64,000 bases of DNA from an uncultured Oscillospiraceae bacterium (GCA_934597585.1 CAKTSA010000006.1:1-64000); one strand, 5' to 3'. Positions 16,686 through 26,094 are shown, numbered from the stretch's first letter. Made by a program: numbers and translations. The notes: generated by a model from the letters alone, not told the origin.

Positions 16686-17957
16686 ATGAATCAAGCGCTG
16701 TTTTCCTATATCGCCGCCAGCCCCACCGCCTTTCAGGCGGCGGCCCACACGGCAAAGCTGCTGGAGCTGGAGGACTATCGCCCTCTGCGGGAGACAGAGG
16801 AGTGGATCCTGGAGCCCGGCGGCCGCTACTATGTGGTCCGCAACGGCTCGTCCCTCATCGCCTTCCGCCTGCCCAAGGGCCGGCCCGCCGGCTTTCTCAT
16901 GACCGCCGCCCACAGCGACAGTCCTTCCTTCAAGATCAAGGAGAACGCTGAGCTCCCCGGTGACAACGGCACCCGCCTCAGCGTGGAGGGCTACGGCGGC
17001 ATGCTGTGCGCCAGCTGGATGGATCGTCCCCTCAGCATCGCGGGCCGCGCCATGGTGCGGACAGAGCAGGGCGTCGCCGCCCGCCTGGTGGACCTGAAGG
17101 AGTCGGTGGCCCTGATCCCCAACGTGGCCATCCACATGAACCGGGACGCCAACAGCGGCACCAAGTATAACTTCGCCGTGGACATGCAGCCTCTCTACGG
17201 CGGCGAGGCGGGCGGCTTCCGCCGCCGCATCGCCCAGGCCGCCGGAGCAGGGGAGGAGGACCTGCTGACCCACGATCTGTTCCTCTATAACCCCCAGCCC
17301 GGCATCGAGTGGGGCGGCTATATCTCCGCGCCCCGGCTGGACGATCTGCAGTGCGCCTTCGCCTCCCTCCAGGGCTTCCTGACGGCGGAGGAGAGCCGCA
17401 GCGCCTGCGTCTACTGCCTCTTCGACAACGAGGAGGTGGGCAGCGAGACCAAGCAGGGCGCCGCCTCCACCTTTCTTCTGGAGACGCTGACGCGCATCTG
17501 TGACGCCCTGGGCCTGACCCTGCGCACCATGGCGGCGGGCAGCTTCCTGCTGTCCTGCGACAACGCCCACGCCGTCCATCCCAACCATCCGGAATACGCC
17601 GACAGGAACCACACCGTGCGGATGAACGGCGGCGTGGTGCTGAAATACAACGCCAGCCAGCGCTACACCACCGACGCCGTCTCGGCGGCCCTCTTCCAGA
17701 CAGTGTGCGAAAGGGCCGATGTGCCCTTCCAGCGCTACGCCAACCGCCCCGACATGCCCGGCGGCTCCACCCTGGGCAGCATCGCCAACACCCAGGTGTC
17801 CCTGAACATGGCGGATATCGGCCTTGCCCAGCTGGCCATGCACTCCTGCTTCGAGACGGCAGGCGCCCGGGACACGGCCCACATGGTCCGTGCCCTGCGC
17901 ACCTTCTTCGGCATGACCCTGGAGACCTCCGGCGACGGCGCGTATCAATTGAAATAA
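16686..17957 (+). CDS. M18-family aminopeptidase
   Basis: A 423-residue dinuclear-zinc aminopeptidase of the aspartyl aminopeptidase family, releasing N-terminal (acidic) residues from peptides in the cytosol. Metal and catalytic motifs are TAAHSDSPSFKIK (His near 77), FDNEEVGSETKQGA (near 249), SCDNAHAVHPNHPE and, near the C-terminus, the MHSCFETAGARD region. Length is standard. AAGGAGGAT precedes the ATG. A terminator follows the stop. Confidence 0.93.
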   Translation: MNQALFSYIAASPTAFQAAAHTAKLLELEDYRPLRETEEWILEPGGRYYVVRNGSSLIAFRLPKGRPAGFLMTAAHSDSPSFKIKENAELPGDNGTRLSVEGYGGMLCASWMDRPLSIAGRAMVRTEQGVAARLVDLKESVALIPNVAIHMNRDANSGTKYNFAVDMQPLYGGEAGGFRRRIAQAAGAGEEDLLTHDLFLYNPQPGIEWGGYISAPRLDDLQCAFASLQGFLTAEESRSACVYCLFDNEEVGSETKQGAASTFLLETLTRICDALGLTLRTMAAGSFLLSCDNAHAVHPNHPEYADRNHTVRMNGGVVLKYNASQRYTTDAVSAALFQTVCERADVPFQRYANRPDMPGGSTLGSIANTQVSLNMADIGLAQLAMHSCFETAGARDTAHMVRALRTFFGMTLETSGDGAYQLK

Positions 17958-17961
17958 CAGC

Positions 17962-18000
17962 GGAAAAGGAGACGGCGCTGCCGTCTCTTTTCCATTTTTA
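17962..18000 (+). terminator. Intrinsic terminator after the aminopeptidase gene
   Basis: Stem GGAAAAGGAGACGGC / GCCGTCTCTTTTCC (one bulged G) followed by ATTTTTA. Confidence 0.8.
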
Positions 18001-18023
18001 CATGGCCGCCTGGTGATGTTTTC

Positions 18024-18052
18024 TTTACAAATGGGTAGAATGGTGGTATACT
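18024..18052 (+). promoter_or_regulatory. Promoter of the tmk-mltG-U32 operon
   Basis: TTTACA at 18024-18029, 17-bp spacer, TATACT at 18047-18052. Confidence 0.75.
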
Positions 18053-18087
18053 TCTCCTGTATGACCACCGCGAAGGAGAGAAAATGA

Positions 18088-18750
18088 ATGGGAAAGCTGA
18101 TCGTTTTTGAGGGGACCGACGGTTCCGGCAAGGCCACACAGACCGCGCTCCTGTGCCAGACGCTGACGGAGCGGGGCATCCCCTTCCGCCGCCTTTCCTT
18201 CCCCCGGTACAGCGAGGAATCCTCGGCCCTGATCCGCCTCTACCTGGGCGGCGCATTCGGCAGCCGTCCCGGCGACGTCAACGCCTTTGCCGCCTCTACC
18301 TTCTACGCGGTGGACCGCTACGCCTCCTACAAGCAGGACTGGGGCGCGTATTATGAACAGGGCGGCCTCCTGATCGCCGACCGCTATACCACCTCCAACG
18401 CCGTACACCAGACCTCCAAGCTGCCCGAAGCGGAGCGCAGACCCTTCCTGGACTGGCTGTTCCACTTCGAGTATGACCTGCTGGAGCTGCCCCGTCCCAC
18501 CCGGGTGCTGTACCTGGACCTGCCCACCGAGCTGAGCGAGCAGATGATGCGCCAGCGGGAGCAGGCCACCCACACCACCGCCGATGTCCACGAGCAGGAC
18601 GAGGAATACCTGCGCCGCTGCCGCGAGAATGCCGCCTTCGTGACGGAATACTGCGGCTGGACGAAGATCGACTGTGCCCGCGGCGGCGCCATCCGCAGCC
18701 GTGACGATATCCATGCCGAGGTGCTGGACAAGCTCCGCGACCTGCTGTGA
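18088..18750 (+). CDS. tmk: Thymidylate kinase
   Basis: Phosphorylates dTMP to dTDP for DNA synthesis. A 220-residue protein with P-loop FEGTDGSGKATQT (residues 6-18), the DRYTTSNAVHQ nucleotide-binding motif and VLYLDLPTELSEQMM before the lid region. The ATG at 18088 is in frame and nine bases after AAGGAG; the ATG four bases earlier is out of frame. It is the first gene of an operon with mltG and a U32 peptidase. Confidence 0.93.
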   Translation: MGKLIVFEGTDGSGKATQTALLCQTLTERGIPFRRLSFPRYSEESSALIRLYLGGAFGSRPGDVNAFAASTFYAVDRYASYKQDWGAYYEQGGLLIADRYTTSNAVHQTSKLPEAERRPFLDWLFHFEYDLLELPRPTRVLYLDLPTELSEQMMRQREQATHTTADVHEQDEEYLRRCRENAAFVTEYCGWTKIDCARGGAIRSRDDIHAEVLDKLRDLL

Positions 18751-18785
18751 GCCGCCGCCCTGACACGAGAAAGGAATATACGACT

Positions 18786-19952
18786 ATGCCCAAGGATCAG
18801 AACAACAATTTCGAGACCGCCTATTATAACGCGGAGGAGGTCCGCCGCCAGAGCGCCGGCACCCCCAAGAAAAAGAAGAAAAAGAGCAAGCGTGCCAACC
18901 AGCGCATGGCCCTGTACCTGGCCTGCGTGGTGCTGGGCTCCTGCCTGCTGGCCGGCATCGGCTGGCTGCTGTTCAGCGACCTGTGCTCCCTGAACAGGGA
19001 CTATGTGCAGGTCAAGATCACCGTAGAGGAAGGCGACAGCGTGGGCGACGTGGCCAAAAAGCTGAAGGACGCCGGCCTCATCAACTACCGGGGCTTCTTC
19101 AAGTTCTGCGGCATCTTCTTCCACGCCAGCAGGAACATCGACCCCGGCGAGTACGAGCTGAACAGCGACATGGACTACCGCAGCCTCATCCTGAACATGC
19201 ACGACTACGAGGCCGATAAGGTCAACAAGGACGGCTGGATCGAGGTGGTCATTCCCGAGGGAAAGACCGTCAACGAGATCATCGACATCATGACCGAGGC
19301 CGGCATCTCCACCCGCGAGGAGCTGGAGGACGCCTGCGCCAATTTCGAGTTCCAGAGCTACAGCTTCCTCAAGGAGGACATGCTGGGCAAGGTGAACCGC
19401 ATGGAGGGCTTCCTGTTCCCCACCACCCAGGCCTTTGACCCGGAAAAGACCGCCGTGTATGACATCGACACCATGCTGACCAACTTCGTCACCCAGTTCG
19501 ACGACGACATGATGGCCGACATCAACGCCAGCGGCTACTCCCTCCACGACATCGTCACCATCGCCTCCATCATCGAAAAGGAGGGCATCGGCGACGAGAC
19601 CGAGCGCAAGAACATCGCCTCCGTCCTCTACAACCGCCTCAACACCACCGACCGGGAGACCTACGGCTACCTGCAGCTGGATACCACCATCTACTACGCC
19701 CTGTCCCTGGAGGGCAAGGACAAGACCGCCTTTGACAAGGACATGGACAGCCCCTATAACACCTACAAGTATCCCGGTCTGCCCGCCGGCCCCATCTGCT
19801 GCCCGGGCATGGAGTCTATCAAGGCGGCCATCTATCCCAACGACACCGAGTATTTCTACTTCGCCGCCGGCAAGGACGGCGTCAACCACTTCTTCAAGAC
19901 CTACAACGAGCATCTCGCCTTTATCAACAGCGACATGTACCAGCCTGACTGA
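18786..19952 (+). CDS. mltG: Endolytic murein transglycosylase MltG
   Basis: Membrane-bound lytic transglycosylase that cuts nascent glycan strands, setting their length. 388 residues: a basic cytoplasmic N-terminus with a lysine run (about 28-36), one membrane helix (about 41-62), a LysM-like subdomain beginning VKITVEEGDSVGDVAKKL, and the YceG catalytic domain with IASIIEKEG (catalytic Glu near 264), NIASVLYNRLN, LQLDTT and the C-terminal YNTYKYPGLPAGPI. The stop overlaps the next start by one base (TGATG). Confidence 0.95.
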   Translation: MPKDQNNNFETAYYNAEEVRRQSAGTPKKKKKKSKRANQRMALYLACVVLGSCLLAGIGWLLFSDLCSLNRDYVQVKITVEEGDSVGDVAKKLKDAGLINYRGFFKFCGIFFHASRNIDPGEYELNSDMDYRSLILNMHDYEADKVNKDGWIEVVIPEGKTVNEIIDIMTEAGISTREELEDACANFEFQSYSFLKEDMLGKVNRMEGFLFPTTQAFDPEKTAVYDIDTMLTNFVTQFDDDMMADINASGYSLHDIVTIASIIEKEGIGDETERKNIASVLYNRLNTTDRETYGYLQLDTTIYYALSLEGKDKTAFDKDMDSPYNTYKYPGLPAGPICCPGMESIKAAIYPNDTEYFYFAAGKDGVNHFFKTYNEHLAFINSDMYQPD

Positions 19953-21178
19953 TGGAACGGAAAAAGCCTGAATTGCTGTCCCCTGCCGGGGACTGGGAAA
20001 AACTGCAAATGGCCGTGGCCTACGGCGCCGACGCGGTGTACCTGGCGGGTACCGCCTTTGGCATGCGCTCCTTCGCCGGCAATTTCACCGACGAGGAGCT
20101 GCCCCGGGCCGTACAATACGCCCACGACCACGGCGTGAAGGTCCACGTCACCGTCAACACCATGCCCCGCAGCGGCGAGGTGGAGCAGCTGCCCGCCCAC
20201 CTGGAGCGGCTGGATGATGCCGGTGTGGACGCCCTGATCGTGGCGGACCTGGGTGCCTTTACCCTGGCGGGGAAGTATGCCCCCCACTGCCAGCGGCACA
20301 TCTCCACCCAGCAGTCCATCGCCAACTACGCCTCTGCCTCCGCCTGGTACGACCTGGGCGCCACCCGTGTGGTGCTGGCCCGCGAGCTGAGCCTGGACGA
20401 GATCCGCACCATCCGGGCCAGGACCCCCAAGGAGCTGGAGATCGAGACCTTCTGCCACGGTGCCATGTGCGTCAGCTACTCCGGCCGCTGCCTTCTCAGC
20501 AACTATATGACCGGCCGGGACGCCAATCGCGGCCAGTGCGCCCAGCCCTGCCGCTACCAGTACGCCCTGATGGAGGAAAAGCGCCCCGGCGAGTATTTCC
20601 CCGTCTTCGAGGATGAGAAGGGCACCTATATCATGAACTCCCGGGACATGTGCATGATCGACCATCTGGACGATCTCATGGACGCCGGCGTGGACTGCCT
20701 GAAGATCGAGGGCCGGGCCAAATCCGGCTACTACGCCGCCATTGTCACCGGGGCCTATCGCCACGTGCTGGACGACATCGCGGCGGGCCGCCCCATCGAT
20801 CCCGTCTGGCGGGACGAGGTGGAGCATGTCAGCCACCGCCACTACTCCACCGGCTTCTTCTACGGCCAGCCCGGGCAGTACTACGACAACGCCCGGTACA
20901 TACGGGACTGGCAGATCTGCGCCGTGGTGACCACCTGTGACGCAAACGGCCTGGCCACACTGAGCCTGCGGAACAAGTTCGCCGCCGGCGATGAGCTGGA
21001 GGTGGTGGGCCCCGATACCCGCCCCTTTACCATCACCGCCCCGGTGATGACCGACTGTGACGGGCTTCCCCTCCACGAGCCGAAAACGCCCCAAATGGTC
21101 TTCACCATGCAGCTGCCCCAGCCCGTCCCACCCCTCAGCTTCCTCCGCCACGCCGTGGAGCTGAGCGCAAAAGCATAG
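19952..21178 (+). CDS. U32-family peptidase-like protein (TrhP/RlhA type)
   Basis: A 408-residue member of family U32. Characterised relatives hydroxylate tRNA or rRNA rather than cut proteins, using an iron-sulfur site. Features are ELLSPAGDWEKLQMAVAYGA at the N-terminus, the cysteine-bearing FCHGAMCVSYSGRC and RGQCAQPCRYQY, then NSRDMCMIDHLDDLMDAG and LKIEGRAKSGYY. The start overlaps the mltG stop, so translation is coupled. The mltG-U32 neighbourhood is common in Firmicutes. A terminator follows. Confidence 0.9.
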   Translation: MERKKPELLSPAGDWEKLQMAVAYGADAVYLAGTAFGMRSFAGNFTDEELPRAVQYAHDHGVKVHVTVNTMPRSGEVEQLPAHLERLDDAGVDALIVADLGAFTLAGKYAPHCQRHISTQQSIANYASASAWYDLGATRVVLARELSLDEIRTIRARTPKELEIETFCHGAMCVSYSGRCLLSNYMTGRDANRGQCAQPCRYQYALMEEKRPGEYFPVFEDEKGTYIMNSRDMCMIDHLDDLMDAGVDCLKIEGRAKSGYYAAIVTGAYRHVLDDIAAGRPIDPVWRDEVEHVSHRHYSTGFFYGQPGQYYDNARYIRDWQICAVVTTCDANGLATLSLRNKFAAGDELEVVGPDTRPFTITAPVMTDCDGLPLHEPKTPQMVFTMQLPQPVPPLSFLRHAVELSAKA

Positions 21179-21208
21179 AAAAAAGACGCCGATACGGCGT
21201 CTTTTTTT
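21179..21208 (+). terminator. Intrinsic terminator of the tmk-mltG-U32 operon
   Basis: Stem AAAAAAGACGCCG / CGGCGTCTTTTTTT with a three-base loop, directly after the stop. Confidence 0.9.
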
Positions 21209-21270
21209 ATGCAGTGAAGAGTGAAGAGATAAGAGTGAAGAGTTGTGGTATGCCGCCGTTGGCGGCATGA
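21208..21270. repeat. Dispersed repeat with GTGAAGAG units, copy 1
   Basis: ATGCAGTGAAGAGTGAAGAG ... GTATGCCGCCGTTGGCGGCATGA. It is closely related to 53345-53407. Both copies begin right after a terminator and end with the palindrome ATGCCGCC-N3-GGCGGCAT. Confidence 0.7.
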
Positions 21271-21272
21271 TT

Positions 21273-22589
21273 TTAATTTTTCAGCTTCCGGGCCAGAGAG
21301 AGCAGGGAGGTGCGCTCGTTTTCCACCGCGCCGTCCATGACCGCGTCCAGCAGGGCTTGCAGCGTCTTGCCGATGGCCGGGCCTTGCAGGCCCAGGGCCA
21401 TCATGTCCCGGCCGTTTACCGCCAGCTGCTTCAGGCTGAAGCAGGCGTCCTGCGCCAGCAGCTCCTCCATAATGGCCTCGCCCCGGTCGATCTCCTGCTG
21501 GCGGCCGCGATAGTCCGGGTGCTGGGCCAGGTTGTCCGCCCGCTTCACGGCGCACAGCTGCCGCAGTCCCTCCACGCCCAGCTGGTTCATGGCCCGGCGG
21601 ATGGCCCTCTCCGTCAGGGGGATGGGCCGGTCGTGATACCGCACCAGCATACAAATACGCTGGGCAGTGGCTTTATCGAACCGCAGGCGGCGGCAGATGG
21701 CCTCCGCCATCTCCGCACTGGGCCGGTGGTGGCCGTGAAAGTGCCCCACGCCCGCCTCGTCCAGGGTGAAGCACTGGGGCTTGCCCAGGTCGTGCAGCAG
21801 CATGGCCCACCGCAGCACCGGCTCAGGCGGCGCGGCGGCCACCGCGTGGGCCGTGTGGCCCCACACGTCATAGCAGTGGTGGCGGTTGTGCTGGTCAAAG
21901 CCCACGCAGGGCAGTATCTCCGGCAGCACCGCCCCCAGCACCTGGGCGTCCTCCAGCAGGACCCGCAGCACGTCGCCGCCGCACAGCAGCTTCGTCAGCT
22001 CCTCCCGTACCCGCTCCGCCGCCACATACCGCAGGTCGCCGCACTTGGCCCGCAGGGCGCGGTGGGTGTCCGCCTCGATGGCAAAGCCCAGCGTGGCGGA
22101 AAACCGCAGCGTCCGCAGGATCCGCAGCGCATCCTCCCGGAAGCGCCGCTCCGGCTCGCCTACGCACCGCAGCACGCGCCGCCGGAGATCCTCCTGCCCG
22201 CCGCAGGGGTCATAGAGCTGTCCCTGCGCGTCCATGGCCATGGCGTTCACCGTCAGGTCCCGCCGGGCCAGATCCTCCTCCAGGCTGCGGGTAAAGGTCA
22301 CGCCGGCGGGATGCCGGTGGTCGGGATACGCCCCGTCGGCGCGAAAGGTGGTGACCTCGCAGGAGAGTCCACCGCTGCGCACCGTCACGGTGCCGTGCTG
22401 CAGCCCCGTGGGGATGGCAAAGTGGTCGAACAGGGCCATGGTCTCCTCCGGCAGGGCGGAGGTGGCGGCGTCCCAGTCGTGGGGCGGCAGCCCCAGACAC
22501 ATGTCCCGCACGCAGCCGCCCACCACATACGCCTGGTGCCCGGCATCCTCCAGCCGCCGCAGAACGGCCCGTATCTCCTGTGGGATCAT
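21273..22589 (-). CDS. cca: CCA tRNA nucleotidyltransferase with HD domain
   Basis: Adds or repairs the 3' CCA end of tRNA. 438 residues. The class II polymerase-beta-type head has VVGGCVRDMCLGLPPHDWD (GGxVRD and the DxD metal ligands), then RRDLTVNAMA and FREDALRILRTLRFSA. An HD phosphohydrolase-like domain with LLHDLGKPQCF and the His cluster HFHGHHRPS follows. The start at 22589 has AAGGGG nine bases upstream; an in-frame ATG at 22625 overlaps the end of the upstream gene. It is the second gene after the YD-repeat lipoprotein and is probably translationally coupled. Confidence 0.92.
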   Translation of the reverse strand: MIPQEIRAVLRRLEDAGHQAYVVGGCVRDMCLGLPPHDWDAATSALPEETMALFDHFAIPTGLQHGTVTVRSGGLSCEVTTFRADGAYPDHRHPAGVTFTRSLEEDLARRDLTVNAMAMDAQGQLYDPCGGQEDLRRRVLRCVGEPERRFREDALRILRTLRFSATLGFAIEADTHRALRAKCGDLRYVAAERVREELTKLLCGGDVLRVLLEDAQVLGAVLPEILPCVGFDQHNRHHCYDVWGHTAHAVAAAPPEPVLRWAMLLHDLGKPQCFTLDEAGVGHFHGHHRPSAEMAEAICRRLRFDKATAQRICMLVRYHDRPIPLTERAIRRAMNQLGVEGLRQLCAVKRADNLAQHPDYRGRQQEIDRGEAIMEELLAQDACFSLKQLAVNGRDMMALGLQGPAIGKTLQALLDAVMDGAVENERTSLLSLARKLKN

Positions 22590-22614
22590 CCCTTCACGCC
22601 CCTTGCTGATTTTT

Positions 22615-24534
22615 TCACTGGTCATACTGGTACAGGATATACCCCCGCAGCGTGCCGGAGGTACTGCGGCACTCCACCCGGCTCACATGCCCCTCCCGGT
22701 CATAGGAGTAGGTGTACCGCTCCAGCAGCTCCTGGGGGAGCCGCTCCGTACTGTCGTACAGCGCCATGCCCGTGCGGCGTCCCGCCTCGTCGTAGGTATA
22801 GGCGCAGTAGGCCGTGGCGCTGCTGCTCCAGGGATAGGAGGTCATCTGGTTGCCCACCGCGTCATAGGCGTACTTCAGCTCTATGGCGTGGGGTTCGCCG
22901 TACAGCCGCTCCTGCACCATGTTGCCGTGGCTGTCGTAGGTCATGCTGCCCCGGGCCTCGCCGTCGGGCCCGTACCGCCGCCCCACGACCCCGCCGTCCT
23001 CGCCCTGCTCATAGACGAAGCGGAAGGTGCCCTCCCAGGTGGTCATCTCCGTATACCGCCCCAGCTGGTCGTGGACGAAGGTGGTGGTGTTCAGCAGCAG
23101 GTCCTCCCGGTTGTAGACGGCGATGGAGGCAGCCCCTGCGTTGAACGGGATGGTCTGCACCGTCTGCTCCGGCGCGTTGTGGGGCCGCTGATAGGTGTAC
23201 GTCCACTGCCGCACGACGGTGCCGTCAGGCGCCGTCTCCTCAATGGCCGCCAGCCGCCCGTCCTCCTTGTAGCTGTATACCCGGGTATAGCTCTCGTCCG
23301 CCCCCGCAAAGGCGGCGTCCCCCTCGGTATAGGGCGTGCTGTCCATGGTGAACTCGTCCCCCTCAGTGAACACCAGATCAAAATCAGAGAACCCCAGCGG
23401 CCCGCTGCACACCTTCTCCAGCACCACCGGCGCCTCCTTGACATGGCCGATGGCAAAGCGCAGGCTGCCGCCGTCCTTCCGGTAGGTAAAGCCCGTCAGC
23501 TGCTCCTGCTGGTCATAGAGATAGCTGGAGGACGTCTCCTCCAGTGCGCCGCCGCTGCTTTTGCTCTCGTAGCAGTCCCGCTGCAGCATCACACCGGCGC
23601 TGTCATACAGCGTGTCCCAGACCTGCCGGATGGTATAGCCCCCGGCAAACCGGCTGCCGTCCGTCTGGATCAGCCGCCCCTCCTGGTCATAGCGGTAATC
23701 CGTCCGCTCCAGGCACTGGCCCGCCTCGTCCGTGACCTCCACCCGGGTCAGCCGCCCCTTCGTGTCATAGGTGTTCTCATAGTCCCTGCGGAAATTCAGC
23801 GTGCCCGTCCTGTCGTTGACGGCGCTGTAGGTCAGCAGATTGCCGTGGGCGTCGTTCCGGATGGTGTACGTATAGGCGGTCTCGTTCCCCGCGCCGTCCG
23901 TCTCCACCCGGCGGCAGCACAGCTCCCCCTCATACTCCCGATAGGTGACGCTGCCGTCGCGCTCCGTATACCGCTCGCTGACCCGCTGACCATCCCTGTC
24001 ATAGGCGGTCTCCAGCCTGCTGACCATCCGCCCTGCCTCATCACAGGAGAGATACAGCGTCTCGTTGCCCTGCTCGTCATAGGCATATTCAAACGTCCGC
24101 TTGCCGTCGGCGTTGTACGCCTGCCGCCCGGTCAGCCGCCCCTCGGTATCATACATCTCCACCGCCGTCAGCTGCGACAGATCCTGCTGCTGCAGATAGG
24201 TGCTCCGCTTCACCGGGACCCCCTCGGGCCCATAGGTGTATTCGTAGGTATAGTACCCCTCCGGCAGCAGCCCGAACTGATAGGGAATCTCCGCCGTTTT
24301 GTTGCCGTACTCGTCATAGGTATAGCGCACGTCCGCCAGCACGGCCTCGTCCGCCGTCCGGGTGGTCACCACCCGCACCGGGACCAGCGGGGGAATAGCT
24401 GGCTCCTCCGTGTCCGCGGCAGGGTCGCCCTGCCCCAGATCGTCCGGATCGTCGCTCCCGCCGCAGCCGCACAGCCCTGCCGCCAGAACCAGCGCCAGGA
24501 GCAGCGCCAGCAGCGCTCTGCCTGTAAGCTTCAT
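22615..24534 (-). CDS. YD-repeat (RHS-like) lipoprotein
   Basis: A 639-residue predicted lipoprotein. The signal peptide (residues 1 to about 22, RALLALLLALVLAAGLCGCG) ends in a lipobox-like GLCGC. The rest is built from YD-type repeats, each about 20 residues with Y-x-Y-D-x2-G patterns (for example YTYDEYGNKT, YAYDEQGNE, YRYDQEGRL, YTYDEAGRRTG). There is no RHS core protease motif and no toxin tail, so it looks like a surface-exposed repeat protein rather than a polymorphic toxin. The start at 24534 has AGGAGG upstream. It is divergent from murC with overlapping promoters and reads into cca. Confidence 0.8.
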   Translation of the reverse strand: MKLTGRALLALLLALVLAAGLCGCGGSDDPDDLGQGDPAADTEEPAIPPLVPVRVVTTRTADEAVLADVRYTYDEYGNKTAEIPYQFGLLPEGYYTYEYTYGPEGVPVKRSTYLQQQDLSQLTAVEMYDTEGRLTGRQAYNADGKRTFEYAYDEQGNETLYLSCDEAGRMVSRLETAYDRDGQRVSERYTERDGSVTYREYEGELCCRRVETDGAGNETAYTYTIRNDAHGNLLTYSAVNDRTGTLNFRRDYENTYDTKGRLTRVEVTDEAGQCLERTDYRYDQEGRLIQTDGSRFAGGYTIRQVWDTLYDSAGVMLQRDCYESKSSGGALEETSSSYLYDQQEQLTGFTYRKDGGSLRFAIGHVKEAPVVLEKVCSGPLGFSDFDLVFTEGDEFTMDSTPYTEGDAAFAGADESYTRVYSYKEDGRLAAIEETAPDGTVVRQWTYTYQRPHNAPEQTVQTIPFNAGAASIAVYNREDLLLNTTTFVHDQLGRYTEMTTWEGTFRFVYEQGEDGGVVGRRYGPDGEARGSMTYDSHGNMVQERLYGEPHAIELKYAYDAVGNQMTSYPWSSSATAYCAYTYDEAGRRTGMALYDSTERLPQELLERYTYSYDREGHVSRVECRSTSGTLRGYILYQYDQ

Positions 24535-24597
24535 GTTGTTCCTCCTGTCTGCGTCCCCCTCAGACCCTGACGGAGACGACGCGCGAAAAAAATCGGG

Positions 24598-24648
24598 TTG
24601 CACTTTTCTTCTATGGGTATTATAATATATCAGATATAATTTTGTAAA
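24598..24648. promoter_or_regulatory. Overlapping divergent promoters (murC and YD-repeat gene)
   Basis: Plus strand: TTGCAC (24598-24603), 17 bp, TATAAT (24621-24626). Minus strand: TTTACA (24648-24643), 18 bp, TATAAT (24624-24619). The two -10 hexamers share four bases, so the promoters should compete. Confidence 0.7.
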
Positions 24649-24705
24649 CAGCGCATTTCCTCGGCGTCATGCGGCTGAAATATAAGAACAGGGAGATCGA
24701 TCCAT

Positions 24706-26091
24706 ATGATGCATCCCACAGAGAATATACGGCATTTCCTCCGCCCCGGCGTCCGCGTCCATATGGCGGGCATCGGCGGCGTATCCATGTGCGCCCTGGC
24801 CGAGGTGCTCAAGGGCATGGGCCTGAGCGTCCAGGGCTCCGATATGACCGACAGCGATACCGTGAAACACCTGCGCGGCGCAGGCATTCCCGTCACCATC
24901 GGCCACAGCGCCGAAAACCTGCAGAACTGCGACCTGGTGATCCGCACCGCCGCCATCCACGACAGCAATCCCGAGATCGCCGGTGCCATCGCCCGGGGCA
25001 TCCCCGTCTACGAGCGGGCCCAGGGCTGGGGCGCCATCATGCAGGCGTACCGCAACGCCCTGTGCGTCTCCGGCACCCACGGCAAGACCACCACCACCTC
25101 CATGGCCACCCACATCTTCATGGCCGCCCAGAAGGACCCCACCGTCATGATCGGCGGCACCCTGCCCCTGCTGGGCAAGGGCTACCGGGTGGGCAAGGGC
25201 GACACCATCATTCTGGAGAGCTGCGAGTACTGCAACTCCTTCCTGAATTTCTTCCCCACCGTGGCGGTGATCCTCAACGTGGCGGCGGACCACCTGGACT
25301 TCTTCAAGGACCTGGGCGATATCGAGCATTCCTTCCGCCAGTTCGCCTGCCTGACGCCGGAGACCGGCTTCATCATCGCCAACGGCGATGACGAGGGCGC
25401 CCGGACCGCCCTGGCGGACCTGGACCGCCCGGTACACTGGTTCAGCGTCAAAGACCATTCCGCCAGCGTATACGCCGACAACGTCTCGTTCTTCGACGGC
25501 TTCCCCTGCTTCGACGTGGTGGCGGAGGGCAAACCCTATGCCCACGTGGCGCTGCACGTCCCCGGCAAACACAACATCTCTAACGCCCTGGCCGCGGCGG
25601 CCGCCGCCTATGTGCTGGGCGTGGACGGCAAGGCGGTGGAGGAGGGGCTGGCCTCCTTCGGTGGGGCCGAGCGCCGCTTCCAGTACAAGGGCGAGTATAA
25701 CGGCGCAAAGGTCTACGACGATTACGCCCACCATCCCGACGAGCTCCACGCCCTGCTGGACATGGCCCGCAGCCTGCCCCACAAGCGCCTCATCTGCGCC
25801 TTCCAGCCCCACACCTACACCCGCACCAAGGCCCTGTTTGACGATTTCGTTCGCCAGCTGCGCACCGTGGACGTGGCGGTGCTGGCGGAGATCTACGCCG
25901 CCCGCGAGACCAACGAGGTGGGGATCTCCTCCCGGGACCTGTGCGCCAAGATCCCCGGCAGCATCTACTGCGCCACCCTGAAGGAGACGGCCCAGACCCT
26001 GCGCCACCTGGCCCAGCCCGGCGACATGATCCTCACCGTGGGTGCCGGCGACATCTACCGCGTGGGCGACATGCTGGTGGGAAAGGAGTAA
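24706..26091 (+). CDS. murC: UDP-N-acetylmuramate--L-alanine ligase
   Basis: Adds the first residue, L-alanine, to UDP-MurNAc in peptidoglycan synthesis. 461 residues. Rossmann domain with MAGIGGVSMCALAEVLKGMG, the ATP P-loop CVSGTHGKTTTTSM (about 117-130), the central domain with NVAADHLDFF, and the C-terminal domain with YDDYAHHPDEL and FQPHTYTRTKAL. Two adjacent ATG codons could start it. It is followed three bases later by the PrdX-type gene. Confidence 0.95.
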   Translation: MMHPTENIRHFLRPGVRVHMAGIGGVSMCALAEVLKGMGLSVQGSDMTDSDTVKHLRGAGIPVTIGHSAENLQNCDLVIRTAAIHDSNPEIAGAIARGIPVYERAQGWGAIMQAYRNALCVSGTHGKTTTTSMATHIFMAAQKDPTVMIGGTLPLLGKGYRVGKGDTIILESCEYCNSFLNFFPTVAVILNVAADHLDFFKDLGDIEHSFRQFACLTPETGFIIANGDDEGARTALADLDRPVHWFSVKDHSASVYADNVSFFDGFPCFDVVAEGKPYAHVALHVPGKHNISNALAAAAAAYVLGVDGKAVEEGLASFGGAERRFQYKGEYNGAKVYDDYAHHPDELHALLDMARSLPHKRLICAFQPHTYTRTKALFDDFVRQLRTVDVAVLAEIYAARETNEVGISSRDLCAKIPGSIYCATLKETAQTLRHLAQPGDMILTVGAGDIYRVGDMLVGKE

Positions 26092-26094
26092 GCC

